In this document: in pieces, positions 17,048-25,375 of the stretch
Numbering within the stretch: position 1 is the first letter of the stretch
How the letters are laid out: each line of letters begins with the position of its first letter
DNA from: Oscillospiraceae bacterium
Lineage (GTDB): Bacteria; Bacillota; Clostridia; Oscillospirales; UBA929
Direction: 5' to 3'
DNA: 64,000 nt
Assembly: GCA_009784085.1 (NCBI GenBank)
Contig: WRCJ01000001.1
Span: 1 to 64,000 of the forward strand
Notes under the pieces: generated by a model
Database searches by the model: none
What the model was told of the DNA's origin: nothing
What the model saw: the letters and a program-made list of their open reading frames with translations, nothing else
Program-made: the position numbers and the translations under genes

Positions 17048-17808
17048 CTGTGTCCCGCTTCCCCCATCGGGAGAACCACCTCCCTGTCCGCCGTCGACAG
17101 ATTCCCCTCGTCGTGGTCGGCTATGATAACCGTAACCCCCGTCCCCCGTAGCCCTGCGACGTGAGCCGTCAGCCGCGCGGCGCCCTCCTCGTCCAGCTGG
17201 GAAAAGGCTTCGTCCAGCAAGAGGATGCGCGGGCGCAACGCCAACACCGCCGCCAGGACAACCAGTTGCCGCTGCCCGCCGGATAGATGCTTCGGGGAGG
17301 CTAATCTGTATGGCGCAAGCCCTGTCAGGGCAAGGCTTTCCGCGATGCGCACAGCCATTTCCCCTTTGGCAAGGCAGATGTTTTCCAGCCCGAAGGCGAT
17401 TTCGTCCTCCACGGTATCGCAAAACAACTGTGTCTCCGGATCCTGGAACACGATACCCGTGGTTTGCGCCAATTCGCCCCGGGACATCTTCGATACCTGC
17501 TTGCCGAAGAGGCGGACGATCCCGGCCGTTTCGGCGTAGATGCTCCGGGGGATCAGCCCGCAGAGGCAGTGGAGCAGGGTGGATTTCCCGCTGCCCGACT
17601 CCCCGCGCACCGCAACGCATTCCCCTGCCTGAGCCGTTAGCGAAAACCCCGTCAGCAACGGAGGCCGCTGGGGGTACCGCACCGACAGGCCGTCTATCTC
17701 GACAGCCGGAACTGCGGCATCCCTGACGCGCCGCCCAGGTGGCGTATCGCATTCGTAGGGCGCGGCATCCCTGACGCGCCGACCAGGTTTGATTTGGGAA
17801 ATATACAT
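17044..17808 (-). CDS. ECF transporter ATPase, first copy (EcfA/CbiO-like)
   Basis: 254 residues; ATG 17808 has AAGGGA 9 nt upstream and no later good start exists before the ABC core. Core motifs: RGESGSGKSTLLHCLCG (Walker A), IVFQDPETQLFCDTVEDEI (Q loop), LSGGQRQLVVLAAVL (signature) and ILLLDEAFSQLD (Walker B, Asp-Glu-Ala). The first ~34 residues are not ABC sequence: they translate two REP-like repeats, giving GRRVRDAA twice. The native domain appears to begin at VPAVEIDGLSVRYP. First gene of the apparent operon EcfA-EcfA-EcfT-MobB-like-kinase-like. Confidence 0.87.
   Translation of the reverse strand: MYISQIKPGRRVRDAAPYECDTPPGRRVRDAAVPAVEIDGLSVRYPQRPPLLTGFSLTAQAGECVAVRGESGSGKSTLLHCLCGLIPRSIYAETAGIVRLFGKQVSKMSRGELAQTTGIVFQDPETQLFCDTVEDEIAFGLENICLAKGEMAVRIAESLALTGLAPYRLASPKHLSGGQRQLVVLAAVLALRPRILLLDEAFSQLDEEGAARLTAHVAGLRGTGVTVIIADHDEGNLSTADREVVLPMGEAGHR
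17713..17780. repeat. Two family-A REP-like repeats inside the 5' end of an ABC ATPase gene
   Basis: Units at 17759-17780 (perfect) and 17713-17733 (left arm degenerate: TGCGGCATCCCTGACGCGCC). Both are read in the same frame on the minus strand as RRVRDAA. Confidence 0.9.
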
Positions 17809-17829
17809 TGGGTTATGTCCCTTGTATCT

Positions 17830-19134
17830 TTATAGATAGTTTTCCAAATTGAACAATACATACAACGGCGCATTCAGTAAACCATTGTCCATTCTTAAAT
17901 TTGACAATGCGGTGCGGATTGCTATTTGCGGTTTAAATTTTTCCCGATAGATTTTAAGGCTTTGTGCTTTCAGATTTTCGCCCGCTTTCACCTCAACAGG
18001 ATAGATGTTCTTCTTATCGGCGAAAACAAAATCAAGCTGTGCCGTCGCGTCCGAAGTCCAATAGTAAATGCTTCTGATAAAGTCCTTTGACACAAGCTCG
18101 GATAATACGAATTGCTCCGAAAGCGCGCCCTTGTATTCCTCAAATACTTTCATATTGTCTAAAATGGCGTCCGGCGATAATTCACTGAGCACACGGAGCA
18201 AGCCGACATCAACGTGATACAGCTTGAACGCTTTTAAGTCCTCGTAGGATTTAAGCGGCATCGCGGCTTTTGATATTCTACCTACCTTGTGAAGGAGCCC
18301 CGCGTCCAACAGCCACAGTAATGCTTCTTCATATTCTCTCGCTCTCGCGCCCTCACGCACCAATCCATATATGAATTTCTTATTTTCTTTCGCAAGCTGT
18401 GAAGGTATGCTATTCCATAAATGACGTATCTTTGGTATAACATTCGCCGGGGGGTGTTTGGAAAAGTCGTTCTCATAAGTCGCTAAAATACCAAGCTGTG
18501 TTGCTTCCAACTCTGAAAAATCCTTTGTATCAAGCCATGTGCTGACCGCACTCGGCATGCCGCCGACAATAAAATACATCTTCAAGTAATCGGTCATCTT
18601 GTCCGTAATCGCTTTCGGCAGTTCATGCAAGCCCTCTTTGCGGACGAAATCAACCAAACCCTGCTCGTTGTTTGCCATTAAATATTCTTCAAAATTGAGC
18701 GGATATAATGTCAAGAAATCTACCTTGCCGACGGGAAAAGATGTGCCTTTGTGGAGCGCGACACCAAGCAATGAGCCTGCACAACATATAGCGTATTCCG
18801 GTGCAGTTTCCGCAAAATATTTCAGCGAGGTAAGCGCACGGGGGAGTTCCTGTACTTCGTCAAAAATCATCAGCGTTTCCTGCGGTTTGATTTTCTTGCC
18901 GTGCAACGCTCCTAAGATTTCTATTATCCTTTGCGGTGATATGTCACCTTCAAAGGTTTCTTTTAAGTTGGGTGCTTTTTCAAAGTTGATATACAGCACA
19001 TCGCTGAACTCAGTTCTGCCAAACTCTTTCAGCAACCACGTTTTACCCACTTGACGCGCGCCCTTTAATATTAACGGCAAGCGTCTTTTCTTATTCTTCC
19101 ACCCAATCAGTTCTTGCATTAAAAGTCTTTGCAT
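17830..19134 (-). CDS. AAA-family ATPase with DUF4143 C-terminal domain
   Basis: 434 residues from ATG 19134 (MQRLLMQELIGWKNKKRR), the usual family start; the frame is open to 19191 but that part carries the promoter. GARQVGKTWLLKEFG is Walker A, TLMIFDEVQELP is Walker B, CCAGSLLGVAL is a sensor-like segment. The DUF4143 half contains ARAREYEEALLWLLDAGLL and the nuclease-like YYWTSDATAQLDFVFADKKNIYPVEVKAG. Function unproven; such genes are numerous in clostridia and are often regarded as mobile or defence-linked. Codon use is clearly more AT-rich than its neighbours, suggesting recent transfer. Confidence 0.85.
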   Translation of the reverse strand: MQRLLMQELIGWKNKKRRLPLILKGARQVGKTWLLKEFGRTEFSDVLYINFEKAPNLKETFEGDISPQRIIEILGALHGKKIKPQETLMIFDEVQELPRALTSLKYFAETAPEYAICCAGSLLGVALHKGTSFPVGKVDFLTLYPLNFEEYLMANNEQGLVDFVRKEGLHELPKAITDKMTDYLKMYFIVGGMPSAVSTWLDTKDFSELEATQLGILATYENDFSKHPPANVIPKIRHLWNSIPSQLAKENKKFIYGLVREGARAREYEEALLWLLDAGLLHKVGRISKAAMPLKSYEDLKAFKLYHVDVGLLRVLSELSPDAILDNMKVFEEYKGALSEQFVLSELVSKDFIRSIYYWTSDATAQLDFVFADKKNIYPVEVKAGENLKAQSLKIYREKFKPQIAIRTALSNLRMDNGLLNAPLYVLFNLENYL

Positions 19135-19162
19135 ACACACCACATCACATTTTTCTAACCAA

Positions 19163-19191
19163 ATTATATCGGCGCAATCACGTTTTGTCAA
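19163..19191 (-). promoter_or_regulatory. Consensus promoter TTGACA-17-TATAAT for the DUF4143 ATPase gene
   Basis: Read on the minus strand, TTGACA (19191-19186) and TATAAT (19168-19163) are perfect hexamers 17 bp apart, about 30 bp before the ATG. A small inverted repeat TTTCAC-N6-GTGAAA lies further upstream at 19209-19226. Confidence 0.8.
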
Positions 19192-19254
19192 TCAATGTTT
19201 TGTGTTCCTTTCACATGTAAGTGAAATATGCCCCATTTTGGCTGTAATCAATCC

Positions 19255-22200
19255 CTACTTGAAGTAGCCCACGCCGCCCGCAAACAGCGGCTGTATCTTA
19301 TCACCCGGGATGTTTTTGGCAAGATGGGGGCCATATCTCTCGGCATGGCCCATTTTGCCCAGCACCCGCCCATCCGGGCTGGTGATCCCTTCGACGGCGC
19401 ACAGGGAGCCGTTGGGATTCACTTCGATATCCATGGAGGGGATTCCCGCAGCGTCGCAATACTGGAAGGCGACCTGGCCCTGCCGGATGAGCTCCCCTAT
19501 CCGCTCCTGGCTGGCCATAAAGCGGCCCTCGCCGTGGGCGATGGGGATCACATGGCGTTGCCCCACCTCGCAACGCGACAGCCATGGCGACAACACCGAG
19601 GACACGCGCGTCGTGATATACCGCGATCGATAGCCCAGCGTGTTGTAGGTCAGCGTGGTATCCAGCCGCCCGGGGGGCAGGATATCCCCAAAGGGGACCA
19701 ACCCCAGCTTGATGAGCCCTTGAAAGCCGTTGCATATGCCCAGAACCAGGCCGCTGTCGGCCAGCAGGGCGCGCACGGCCGCAGTCAGGCGGGGGTGCCG
19801 AAAGAAAGCGGCGATAAACTTGCCCGACCCGTCCGGCTCGTCCCCCGCCGAAAAGCCGCCGGGGATAAACAAGATTTGCGCGTCCGCCAACGCCTTCGCC
19901 ATGGCTTCGGCCGACTCGGCCAGTTGCGCGGGCGTCAGATTGCGCAACACCAAGACCGTGGTATCGGCGCCGGCGCGTTCCATCGCGGCCGCCGACTCGT
20001 ACTCGCAGTTGGTACCCGGGAAAACAGGGATCACGGCCCGGGGCCGCGCGCCCTGTACGGGGAATTGCCGCTTAGGGGCGCGGGCGGTGAACGCTATGGG
20101 GGGCGCCATGGGGGGCGCTTTATCCGCCGCAACCGTCCCATCGACCGTAGCCGCCGTACCCGCCCCATCAACCGCACCCGTCACCGCACCCGTAGCCGCC
20201 GCCGTAGCCGCATCCCTATCCGCGCGTCGCGCCGACTGCCGGCCATGTGTCACGCCTGTGCCCGTGGGGAACACCGACTCCAACGGCGCTTCCCACGCGG
20301 CGCGTATAGCCGTCAGGGGCAGGATGGTTTTTCCAAAGACCAGCTTGCCGGTGTCTTCCGTGCGGCCCAGCAGGACGGCGCCGGGCAGCGCGTCATCTTC
20401 GGCGGTTTCAAAAACAATCGATCCGGCGGTTTTGTCGAACCAGCTAAAATCCGTGGGCAACTCGGCGGCGCAAAACCCTATCATATTGCCCAAGCTCATC
20501 AGCAACGCCGCCCCCGCCGATCCGCCCTCGCCGGCTGTCATCGCCGACAGCACCCGCCCCTCGTTGCATAGCGCGAGAAACGCATCCCAATTGGCCAAAA
20601 GGGCGCCGTAATCTATCATCCCCATGGAATCCAGCGCCTTTGGCGCGGGCAGAAGCCATATGTTGTGACCCGCCCCCTTCCACTCGGGGGACAGCACCTG
20701 TCCGGCGGACGCTGTGGTGACGGCAAAGGAGATGAGCGTCGGCGGGACGTCCCTATCCATAAACGATCCGGACATGGAATCCTTCCCGCCGATAGCCGCG
20801 ATGCCCAAACCACATTGCGCCTCGAAGGCGCCCAACAGCGCGGCCAGGGGCAACCCCCAGCGCACTGGATCCTCCCGCAGGCTGGGGAAGTATTCCTGCA
20901 AGGTGAGATAGGTCCCCTCGCGGGTACAACCGGCCGCCACCAAACGCGACGCCGATTCCACCACCGCCCAGCGGGCCGCGCCGAAGGGATCGCGCCTCGC
21001 CCGCTCCGGATCATAGGCGCAACTCATGACGCTACATGTGTCCGTTTCCGCCCGCGCCACCGGCAGTAAAGCGGCCATGACCTGCGTGGGCGTCAATCGA
21101 TGCGCCCCGCCATGCGGCACAAGCACGGAACCCGCGCCAATCGTACTATCGAACTTCTCGACCAATCCCTTTTGCGAGCAAAAATTCAAATCGGCCGCGA
21201 GCATCAACAGATCGGCCGCGAATTCACAATCTTCCACTTCGGAGCCAACCTCGGACCTCGCCTCGGAATCCGCCTCGGGGCCCACCTCAGGGCCCGCCTC
21301 GGGACGCCCGGCATCCTGCATTTTCAACTTTGCGCTGGGGACAAGGGCGCTTGCCGTCTTGGGTGCGCCGTTTGTACCCAGGAACTCGCGGGAGATATCC
21401 ACGACGGTCTGCCCCCGCCAGCGCATGATGAGCCGCTTATCTTTGATCACCTTGGCCACGGCGGTGGCCTCCAGATTCTCGGCGCGGGCGGCCTGGTAGA
21501 AGGGGAGTACATCGCGCATCGCCACCACCACGGCCATGCGCTCCTGGGATTCCGATACAGCCAACTCCGTGCCGTCCAGGCCCTCGTATTTCTTGGGGAT
21601 CAGATCGAGATTGATCTCCAAGCCATCCGCCAGCTCGCCAATGGCCACCGACACGCCGCCCGCGCCAAAATCGTTACAGCGGCGTATCAGGCGGGCTACC
21701 TCCGGATTCCTGAACAGCCGTTGCATCTTGCGCTCCTCGGGCGGGTTGCCCTTTTGCACCTCGGCCGCGCAGGCGGTCACCGATCGTCCGTCATGGCTCT
21801 TGGACGAACCGGTGGCGCCGCCGATGCCATCCCGCCCGGTGCGGCCCCCCAGCAAGATGACCAGGTCGCCGGGCTCCGGATCCGCCCGGACAACGGACGA
21901 TGCCGGCGCGGCGCCCACCACCGCCCCCAGCTCCATGCGCTTGGCAAGGAACCCGCTGTGGTAGTGTTCGCGCACAAAACCGGTGGCCAGACCGATTTGG
22001 TTGCCGTAGGAAGAATACCCCGCCGCCGCCGTGACGGTCAGTTTGCGCTGGGGCAACTTCCCGGGCAGTGTGTCTCCCACGGGGCGGCGCGGATCGCCCG
22101 CGCCGGTGACGCGCATGGCATGGTATACGTAAGCCCTCCCGGACAACGGATCCCGGATGGCGCCGCCGATGCAGGTTGCCGCGCCGCCAAAAGGCTCGAT

Positions 22201-23199
22201 TTCGGTGGGATGGTTGTGGGTCTCGTTTTTGAACAGCAACAGCCAATCCTCGGGCTGGCCGTCCACCTGGGCCGTGACGCGCACGGTGCAGGCGTTGATC
22301 TCGTCGGATTCGTCCAATCCGGGCAGTTTCCCTTGCGCTTTCAGCCATTTCATGCCGCATGTGGCGATATCCATCAAGGTCACAGGACGGTTTTTGGCAT
22401 CTTCGCCGTAAATATCCCGCCTGGCGTCCCGATAGGCGTCGTAGGCGCGCCTGACCCGGGCATCCCCGATGTCGATCCGCTGTAAATGGGTGTGGAACGT
22501 GGTATGGCGGCAGTGATCCGACCAATAGGTGTCCAGCACTTTGATTTCTGTCAGTGTCGGATCGCGGTTCTCCCCGATAAAATATGCCTGTAAAAAAAGG
22601 AGGTCGGCCATGTCCATGGCCAGCCCGTGTTCGGCATGCAACGCGCGCAAGCCGTCGGCCTTATATGCCAGGAAACCCTCCAACACGGGAACCGGTTGGG
22701 GCGGGGGATACTGCCGGCCGAGGGCGGACGGTTTGCCCGGCAATGCCAGCCCGGCTTCCACAGGGTTTATCACATAATCCGCGAGGCGACGAAACGCCCC
22801 CTCGTCCAACCCTTCCACCGCCAGCACGGTGGCGACACGCACTTCCGGCAACTCGCCGCCGGTGATCATTTGAATGCACTGGGCGCATGAGTCGGCGCGC
22901 TGGTCGTACTGGCCAGGCAACGCTTCATACATGAGGAGCCGCACGTCCGGGGCCAGGGGCGGCAAGGATTCCAGGTAGAGGTTGTCGCACACCGGCTCGG
23001 ACAGCACGGTGACCAGAGCCGTTTGGTAGTCCTGCGGCCCTATGCCTTCGATGTCGTAGCGGAGAAACAGCCGCAGCGATCGAAGGGAACCAAGCCCCAG
23101 AAAAACCGTGAAGTCTTGCCACAGCGCGCGGGCCTCCACGTCGAAGCCATTTCTTTTTTCCACATAAGCGCGGTATACCGTATTCGCATCTATATTCAT
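19255..23199 (-). CDS. purL: Phosphoribosylformylglycinamidine synthase, single-chain PurL
   Basis: 1314 residues from ATG 23199 (MNIDANTVYRAYVEKRNGFD). FGAM synthase catalyses the fourth step of de novo purine synthesis: FGAR plus ATP plus glutamine. The fused clostridial layout is visible: N-terminal PurS-like/linker region, tandem AIRS-like domains (SDHCRHTTFHTHL; KNETHNHPTEIEPFGGAATC; GRTGRDGIGGATGSS), then a class I glutaminase (FPGTNCEYESA; GICNGFQGL with the nucleophilic Cys; HGEGRF). Two low-complexity inserts (PEAGPEVGPEADSEARSEVG, nt ~21230-21320; an Ala/Thr/Gly/Asp-rich linker before the glutaminase, nt ~20100-20260) make it longer than usual. No other pur gene is adjacent. It follows rpsU after a terminator. 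Confidence 0.95.
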   Translation of the reverse strand: MNIDANTVYRAYVEKRNGFDVEARALWQDFTVFLGLGSLRSLRLFLRYDIEGIGPQDYQTALVTVLSEPVCDNLYLESLPPLAPDVRLLMYEALPGQYDQRADSCAQCIQMITGGELPEVRVATVLAVEGLDEGAFRRLADYVINPVEAGLALPGKPSALGRQYPPPQPVPVLEGFLAYKADGLRALHAEHGLAMDMADLLFLQAYFIGENRDPTLTEIKVLDTYWSDHCRHTTFHTHLQRIDIGDARVRRAYDAYRDARRDIYGEDAKNRPVTLMDIATCGMKWLKAQGKLPGLDESDEINACTVRVTAQVDGQPEDWLLLFKNETHNHPTEIEPFGGAATCIGGAIRDPLSGRAYVYHAMRVTGAGDPRRPVGDTLPGKLPQRKLTVTAAAGYSSYGNQIGLATGFVREHYHSGFLAKRMELGAVVGAAPASSVVRADPEPGDLVILLGGRTGRDGIGGATGSSKSHDGRSVTACAAEVQKGNPPEERKMQRLFRNPEVARLIRRCNDFGAGGVSVAIGELADGLEINLDLIPKKYEGLDGTELAVSESQERMAVVVAMRDVLPFYQAARAENLEATAVAKVIKDKRLIMRWRGQTVVDISREFLGTNGAPKTASALVPSAKLKMQDAGRPEAGPEVGPEADSEARSEVGSEVEDCEFAADLLMLAADLNFCSQKGLVEKFDSTIGAGSVLVPHGGAHRLTPTQVMAALLPVARAETDTCSVMSCAYDPERARRDPFGAARWAVVESASRLVAAGCTREGTYLTLQEYFPSLREDPVRWGLPLAALLGAFEAQCGLGIAAIGGKDSMSGSFMDRDVPPTLISFAVTTASAGQVLSPEWKGAGHNIWLLPAPKALDSMGMIDYGALLANWDAFLALCNEGRVLSAMTAGEGGSAGAALLMSLGNMIGFCAAELPTDFSWFDKTAGSIVFETAEDDALPGAVLLGRTEDTGKLVFGKTILPLTAIRAAWEAPLESVFPTGTGVTHGRQSARRADRDAATAAATGAVTGAVDGAGTAATVDGTVAADKAPPMAPPIAFTARAPKRQFPVQGARPRAVIPVFPGTNCEYESAAAMERAGADTTVLVLRNLTPAQLAESAEAMAKALADAQILFIPGGFSAGDEPDGSGKFIAAFFRHPRLTAAVRALLADSGLVLGICNGFQGLIKLGLVPFGDILPPGRLDTTLTYNTLGYRSRYITTRVSSVLSPWLSRCEVGQRHVIPIAHGEGRFMASQERIGELIRQGQVAFQYCDAAGIPSMDIEVNPNGSLCAVEGITSPDGRVLGKMGHAERYGPHLAKNIPGDKIQPLFAGGVGYFK

Positions 23200-23217
23200 T
23201 GTCAATACCCCATTAGT

Positions 23218-23245
23218 AAAAGGGAGCCGTTTTGACACGGCCCCC
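23218..23245 (-). terminator. Terminator between rpsU and purL
   Basis: On the minus strand a 9-bp stem (GGGGGCCGT with ACGGCTCCC, one wobble) and a 6-nt loop is followed by TTTT. It lies 9 bp after the rpsU stop; purL starts about 20 bp later, so some read-through probably feeds purL. Confidence 0.7.
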
Positions 23246-23253
23246 CTTCGTTT

Positions 23254-23433
23254 TCACCGGAATTTCTTTTTTGCTCTGGCCGCTTCGGACTTCTTACGGC
23301 GTTTGACACTGGGACTCTCGTAGTGCTCCCTCTTGCGGAGTTCGGAAAGCACTCCGGACTTGGCGCAGCTACGCTTGAATCGCTTGAGAGCACTGTCCAG
23401 AGACTCGTTGTCTTTGACCTTAATTTCCGACAT
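23254..23433 (-). CDS. rpsU: 30S ribosomal protein S21
   Basis: 59 residues: starts MSEIKVKDNESLDSALKRFK, then RSCAKSGVLSELRKREHYES and a basic tail ending RAKKKFR. This is the standard bacterial S21 length and pattern. S21 binds the 30S platform near the anti-Shine-Dalgarno and helps initiation. ATG is preceded by GGAGGGAGGG. A consensus promoter lies about 135 bp upstream (23567-23595) and a terminator directly downstream. Confidence 0.95.
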   Translation of the reverse strand: MSEIKVKDNESLDSALKRFKRSCAKSGVLSELRKREHYESPSVKRRKKSEAARAKKKFR

Positions 23434-23566
23434 CGTTTTCCCTCCCTCCGCAATACGAGTAAATGTAATTCAGCGTTGCGTTACATAGCTTGCCCGGTGT
23501 TTTTTCGGCGTTATTTCGGCGTTTTTCCCGATGCGGGCGCGAAAACCTATGCACGAACCTTCCTCT

Positions 23567-23595
23567 ATTATATTTACTGTGCGCGGGATTGTCAA
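23567..23595 (-). promoter_or_regulatory. Perfect consensus promoter for rpsU
   Basis: On the minus strand TTGACA (23595-23590), 17-bp spacer, TATAAT (23572-23567). Both hexamers match the sigma70/SigA consensus exactly, fitting a highly expressed ribosomal gene. The leader to the rpsU ATG is about 125 nt and holds no recognised riboswitch. Confidence 0.85.
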
Positions 23596-23637
23596 GAGCC
23601 AAGTTTGTAAACAAGTTTTGAACATGCCGCAACGGGG

Positions 23638-23931
23638 GTTCGGGCGGTGGTCGTAGGCGGTGTCACGGGCGGTGTCACGGGCGGTGGTCGTAGGCGGTGT
23701 CACGGGCGGGGGTCCCGCCGCGTCAGGGATACCGTACCTACGGCGATCATCCCGGCGCGTCAGGGATGCCGCGCCCTACGACGATCCACCCACCGCGTCG
23801 TTGTAGGGGACGCGCCCCCGCGCGTCCCGCCGCGCCAGGGATGCCGCCACGGGGGCGCGGGCGGTGGTCGCGGGCGGCAGGGATGCCGCGCCCTACGGCG
23901 ATCCACCCCGGCGCGTCAGGGATGCCGCGCC
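23638..23931. repeat. Mixed cluster of family-A and family-B hairpin repeats and short tandem repeats
   Basis: Contents, left to right: a GGTGTCACGGGC tandem repeat (about 23650-23710), degenerate family A (23718-23735), perfect family A (23754-23775), family B (GGGACGCG-N6-CGCGTCCC, 23807-23828), degenerate units, and perfect family A (23910-23931) touching the trmD stop codon at 23932. No gene is supported between 23434 and 23931. Confidence 0.88.
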
Positions 23932-24612
23932 CTACCTCCCCAACAAATCGGGGCGGCGGACACGGGTGCGTTCCAGCGATTGCGCCCTCCGCCACGCGGC
24001 GATGTCCCGATGGTGCCCGGACAGCAGGATGGCGGGGACTTCCCGGCCGCGCCAGACCTCCGGGCGGGAGTATTGCGGATACTCCAACAAGCCCTCCCAG
24101 TGGCTTTCGCCCACAAAGCAAGCCTCATCGGACAACACGCCCGGGATCAGTCGGCTCACCGCGTCGCACAGCGCGCAGGCGGGGATTTCGCCCCCGGTCA
24201 GCACGAAGTCGCCGATTGAGATCTCCTCGTCTACGCATTCCTCCACAAATCGCTCATCCACGCCTTCGTAATGCCCGCACACCAGGATGAGGTGGCTACT
24301 CTCGCGTTGCAGGCGCCGGGCATGCGCCTGATCGAACACGGCGCCTTGCGGCGACAGCAGGATGGTGCGCCCGCGCCCGGCGATTTTGACGACACGCTCC
24401 CAGCAACGGTACAGCGGCTCGGCCTGCATGATCATGCCCGGCCCCCCGCCGAAGGGGTAGTCGTCCACCTGCTTCTGTTTGTTTGTAGTGTAGTCCCGGA
24501 TTTGATGCGTATGAATGGCCAAATGGCCGCGCTCGGCGGCGCGGCCAATGATGCTGGTCTTCAACAATGCCTGTACCCCTTCGGGGAAAAGCGTTAGTAT
24601 ATCGAAACGCAT
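23932..24612 (-). CDS. trmD: tRNA (guanine37-N1)-methyltransferase
   Basis: 226 residues, the normal TrmD length. Starts MRFDILTLFPEGVQALL. The trefoil-knot SAM-binding motifs LVCGHYEGVDERFVEE and ISIGDFVLTGGEIPA are intact, as is the DDYPFGGGPGMIM loop. It methylates G37 of tRNAs reading CNN codons and prevents +1 frameshifting. Last gene of the ylxM-ffh-rpsP-khpA-rimM-trmD operon, 6 bp after rimM. rplS, which usually follows, is missing; a hairpin repeat takes its place. Confidence 0.97.
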   Translation of the reverse strand: MRFDILTLFPEGVQALLKTSIIGRAAERGHLAIHTHQIRDYTTNKQKQVDDYPFGGGPGMIMQAEPLYRCWERVVKIAGRGRTILLSPQGAVFDQAHARRLQRESSHLILVCGHYEGVDERFVEECVDEEISIGDFVLTGGEIPACALCDAVSRLIPGVLSDEACFVGESHWEGLLEYPQYSRPEVWRGREVPAILLSGHHRDIAAWRRAQSLERTRVRRPDLLGR

Positions 24613-24618
24613 GATAAT

Positions 24619-25125
24619 TCACATTCCCTCGATAAGGCTGACCATGATGGCCCCGCGGCGCCAATCAATGCCCTTGACAAACGCCGGGACGTTGGGAATG
24701 AGATGCTGTGCGCCCATGCCGTCGGTCACGACATAGATATCCTGTCGCCCCGGCCACACATCTGCCAGCGTCCCCACCGTCGCGCCGGACGCCTCGTCCA
24801 ACACAACAAGGCCCAAGATATCCTGGATAAAAAAACGCCCCTCGGGGAGCCTGACGCCGTCCCGCCGGATGAAGACGGTTTTCCCGCGCTGCGCCTGCGC
24901 GGCGGGGATATCGTCGATGCCGGCCAGTTTGGCCAGCACAAGGCGCCTATGGACTCTGGCACTCTCCACCGTGCGGGGCTGGCCGTCGAGATGCCAGACG
25001 CCAATCCCCGCCAGGAAGGAGGGCTGGTCGCACCAAGGCTCGACGCGCACCTCCCCCCGGACGCCGTGTGTCCCCACAATGCGCCCAGCCGCCAAAAACT
25101 CATCTTTCAATGCAATTTCTTTCAA
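24619..25125 (-). CDS. rimM: 16S rRNA processing protein RimM
   Basis: 168 residues. N-terminal RimM barrel (AAGRIVGTHGVRGEVRVEPW) followed by the PRC-barrel part (GRFFIQDILGLVVLDE; LIPNVPAFVKGIDWRRGAIMV). RimM assists 30S head maturation by binding S19. It sits between khpA (5 bp) and trmD (6 bp) in the conserved SRP/ribosome operon. Confidence 0.96.
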   Translation of the reverse strand: MKEIALKDEFLAAGRIVGTHGVRGEVRVEPWCDQPSFLAGIGVWHLDGQPRTVESARVHRRLVLAKLAGIDDIPAAQAQRGKTVFIRRDGVRLPEGRFFIQDILGLVVLDEASGATVGTLADVWPGRQDIYVVTDGMGAQHLIPNVPAFVKGIDWRRGAIMVSLIEGM

Positions 25126-25130
25126 TGCAA

Positions 25131-25361
25131 CTATTCCGCGATGACCACCATGACTTTTTTGCCATAGCGTTGCCCGACTGTCTTGAGGATCGTACGTATT
25201 TCACGGACAATCCTCCCTTGGCGGCCAATCACCTTGCCCATGTCCTCGGAAGCCACCCTGAGCGTGAGCGTCACCACGCCGTCGCGCTCGACCTCGTCGA
25301 TGGAAACCTCGTCTGGCTTGTCCACCAAGTTTTTGGCAATATACTCAAGAAGATCTTTCAT
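25131..25361 (-). CDS. khpA: KH-domain RNA-binding protein KhpA (YlqC)
   Basis: 76 residues from the second of two adjacent ATGs (25361; the first is 25364), chosen for spacing from GGGAG. MKDLLEYIAKNLVDKPDEV and the KH loop GKVIGRQGRIVREIRTI identify it. KhpA pairs with KhpB/Jag to bind small RNAs and influences cell length in Gram-positives. The adjacent position between rpsP and rimM is the standard one; jag is not in this window. Confidence 0.95.
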   Translation of the reverse strand: MKDLLEYIAKNLVDKPDEVSIDEVERDGVVTLTLRVASEDMGKVIGRQGRIVREIRTILKTVGQRYGKKVMVVIAE

Positions 25362-25375
25362 CATGCCTCTCCCTC

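Noticed and set aside
17048..17752. Upstream extension of the second ECF ATPase ORF
   Set aside because: That part is an out-of-frame reading of the first ATPase gene; the real start is near 17047 or 16996.
19228..22485. Long plus-strand ORFs (19228-20571, 21100-22485)
   Set aside because: Antisense to purL with Gly/Arg/His-rich random-looking products.
23202..23453. 83-codon minus-strand ORF over rpsU
   Set aside because: Wrong frame; the frame at 23254-23433 encodes a complete S21.
23434..23566. Riboswitch or L-protein leader in the rpsU leader
   Set aside because: No recognisable conserved motif; only the leader and ribosome site can be supported.
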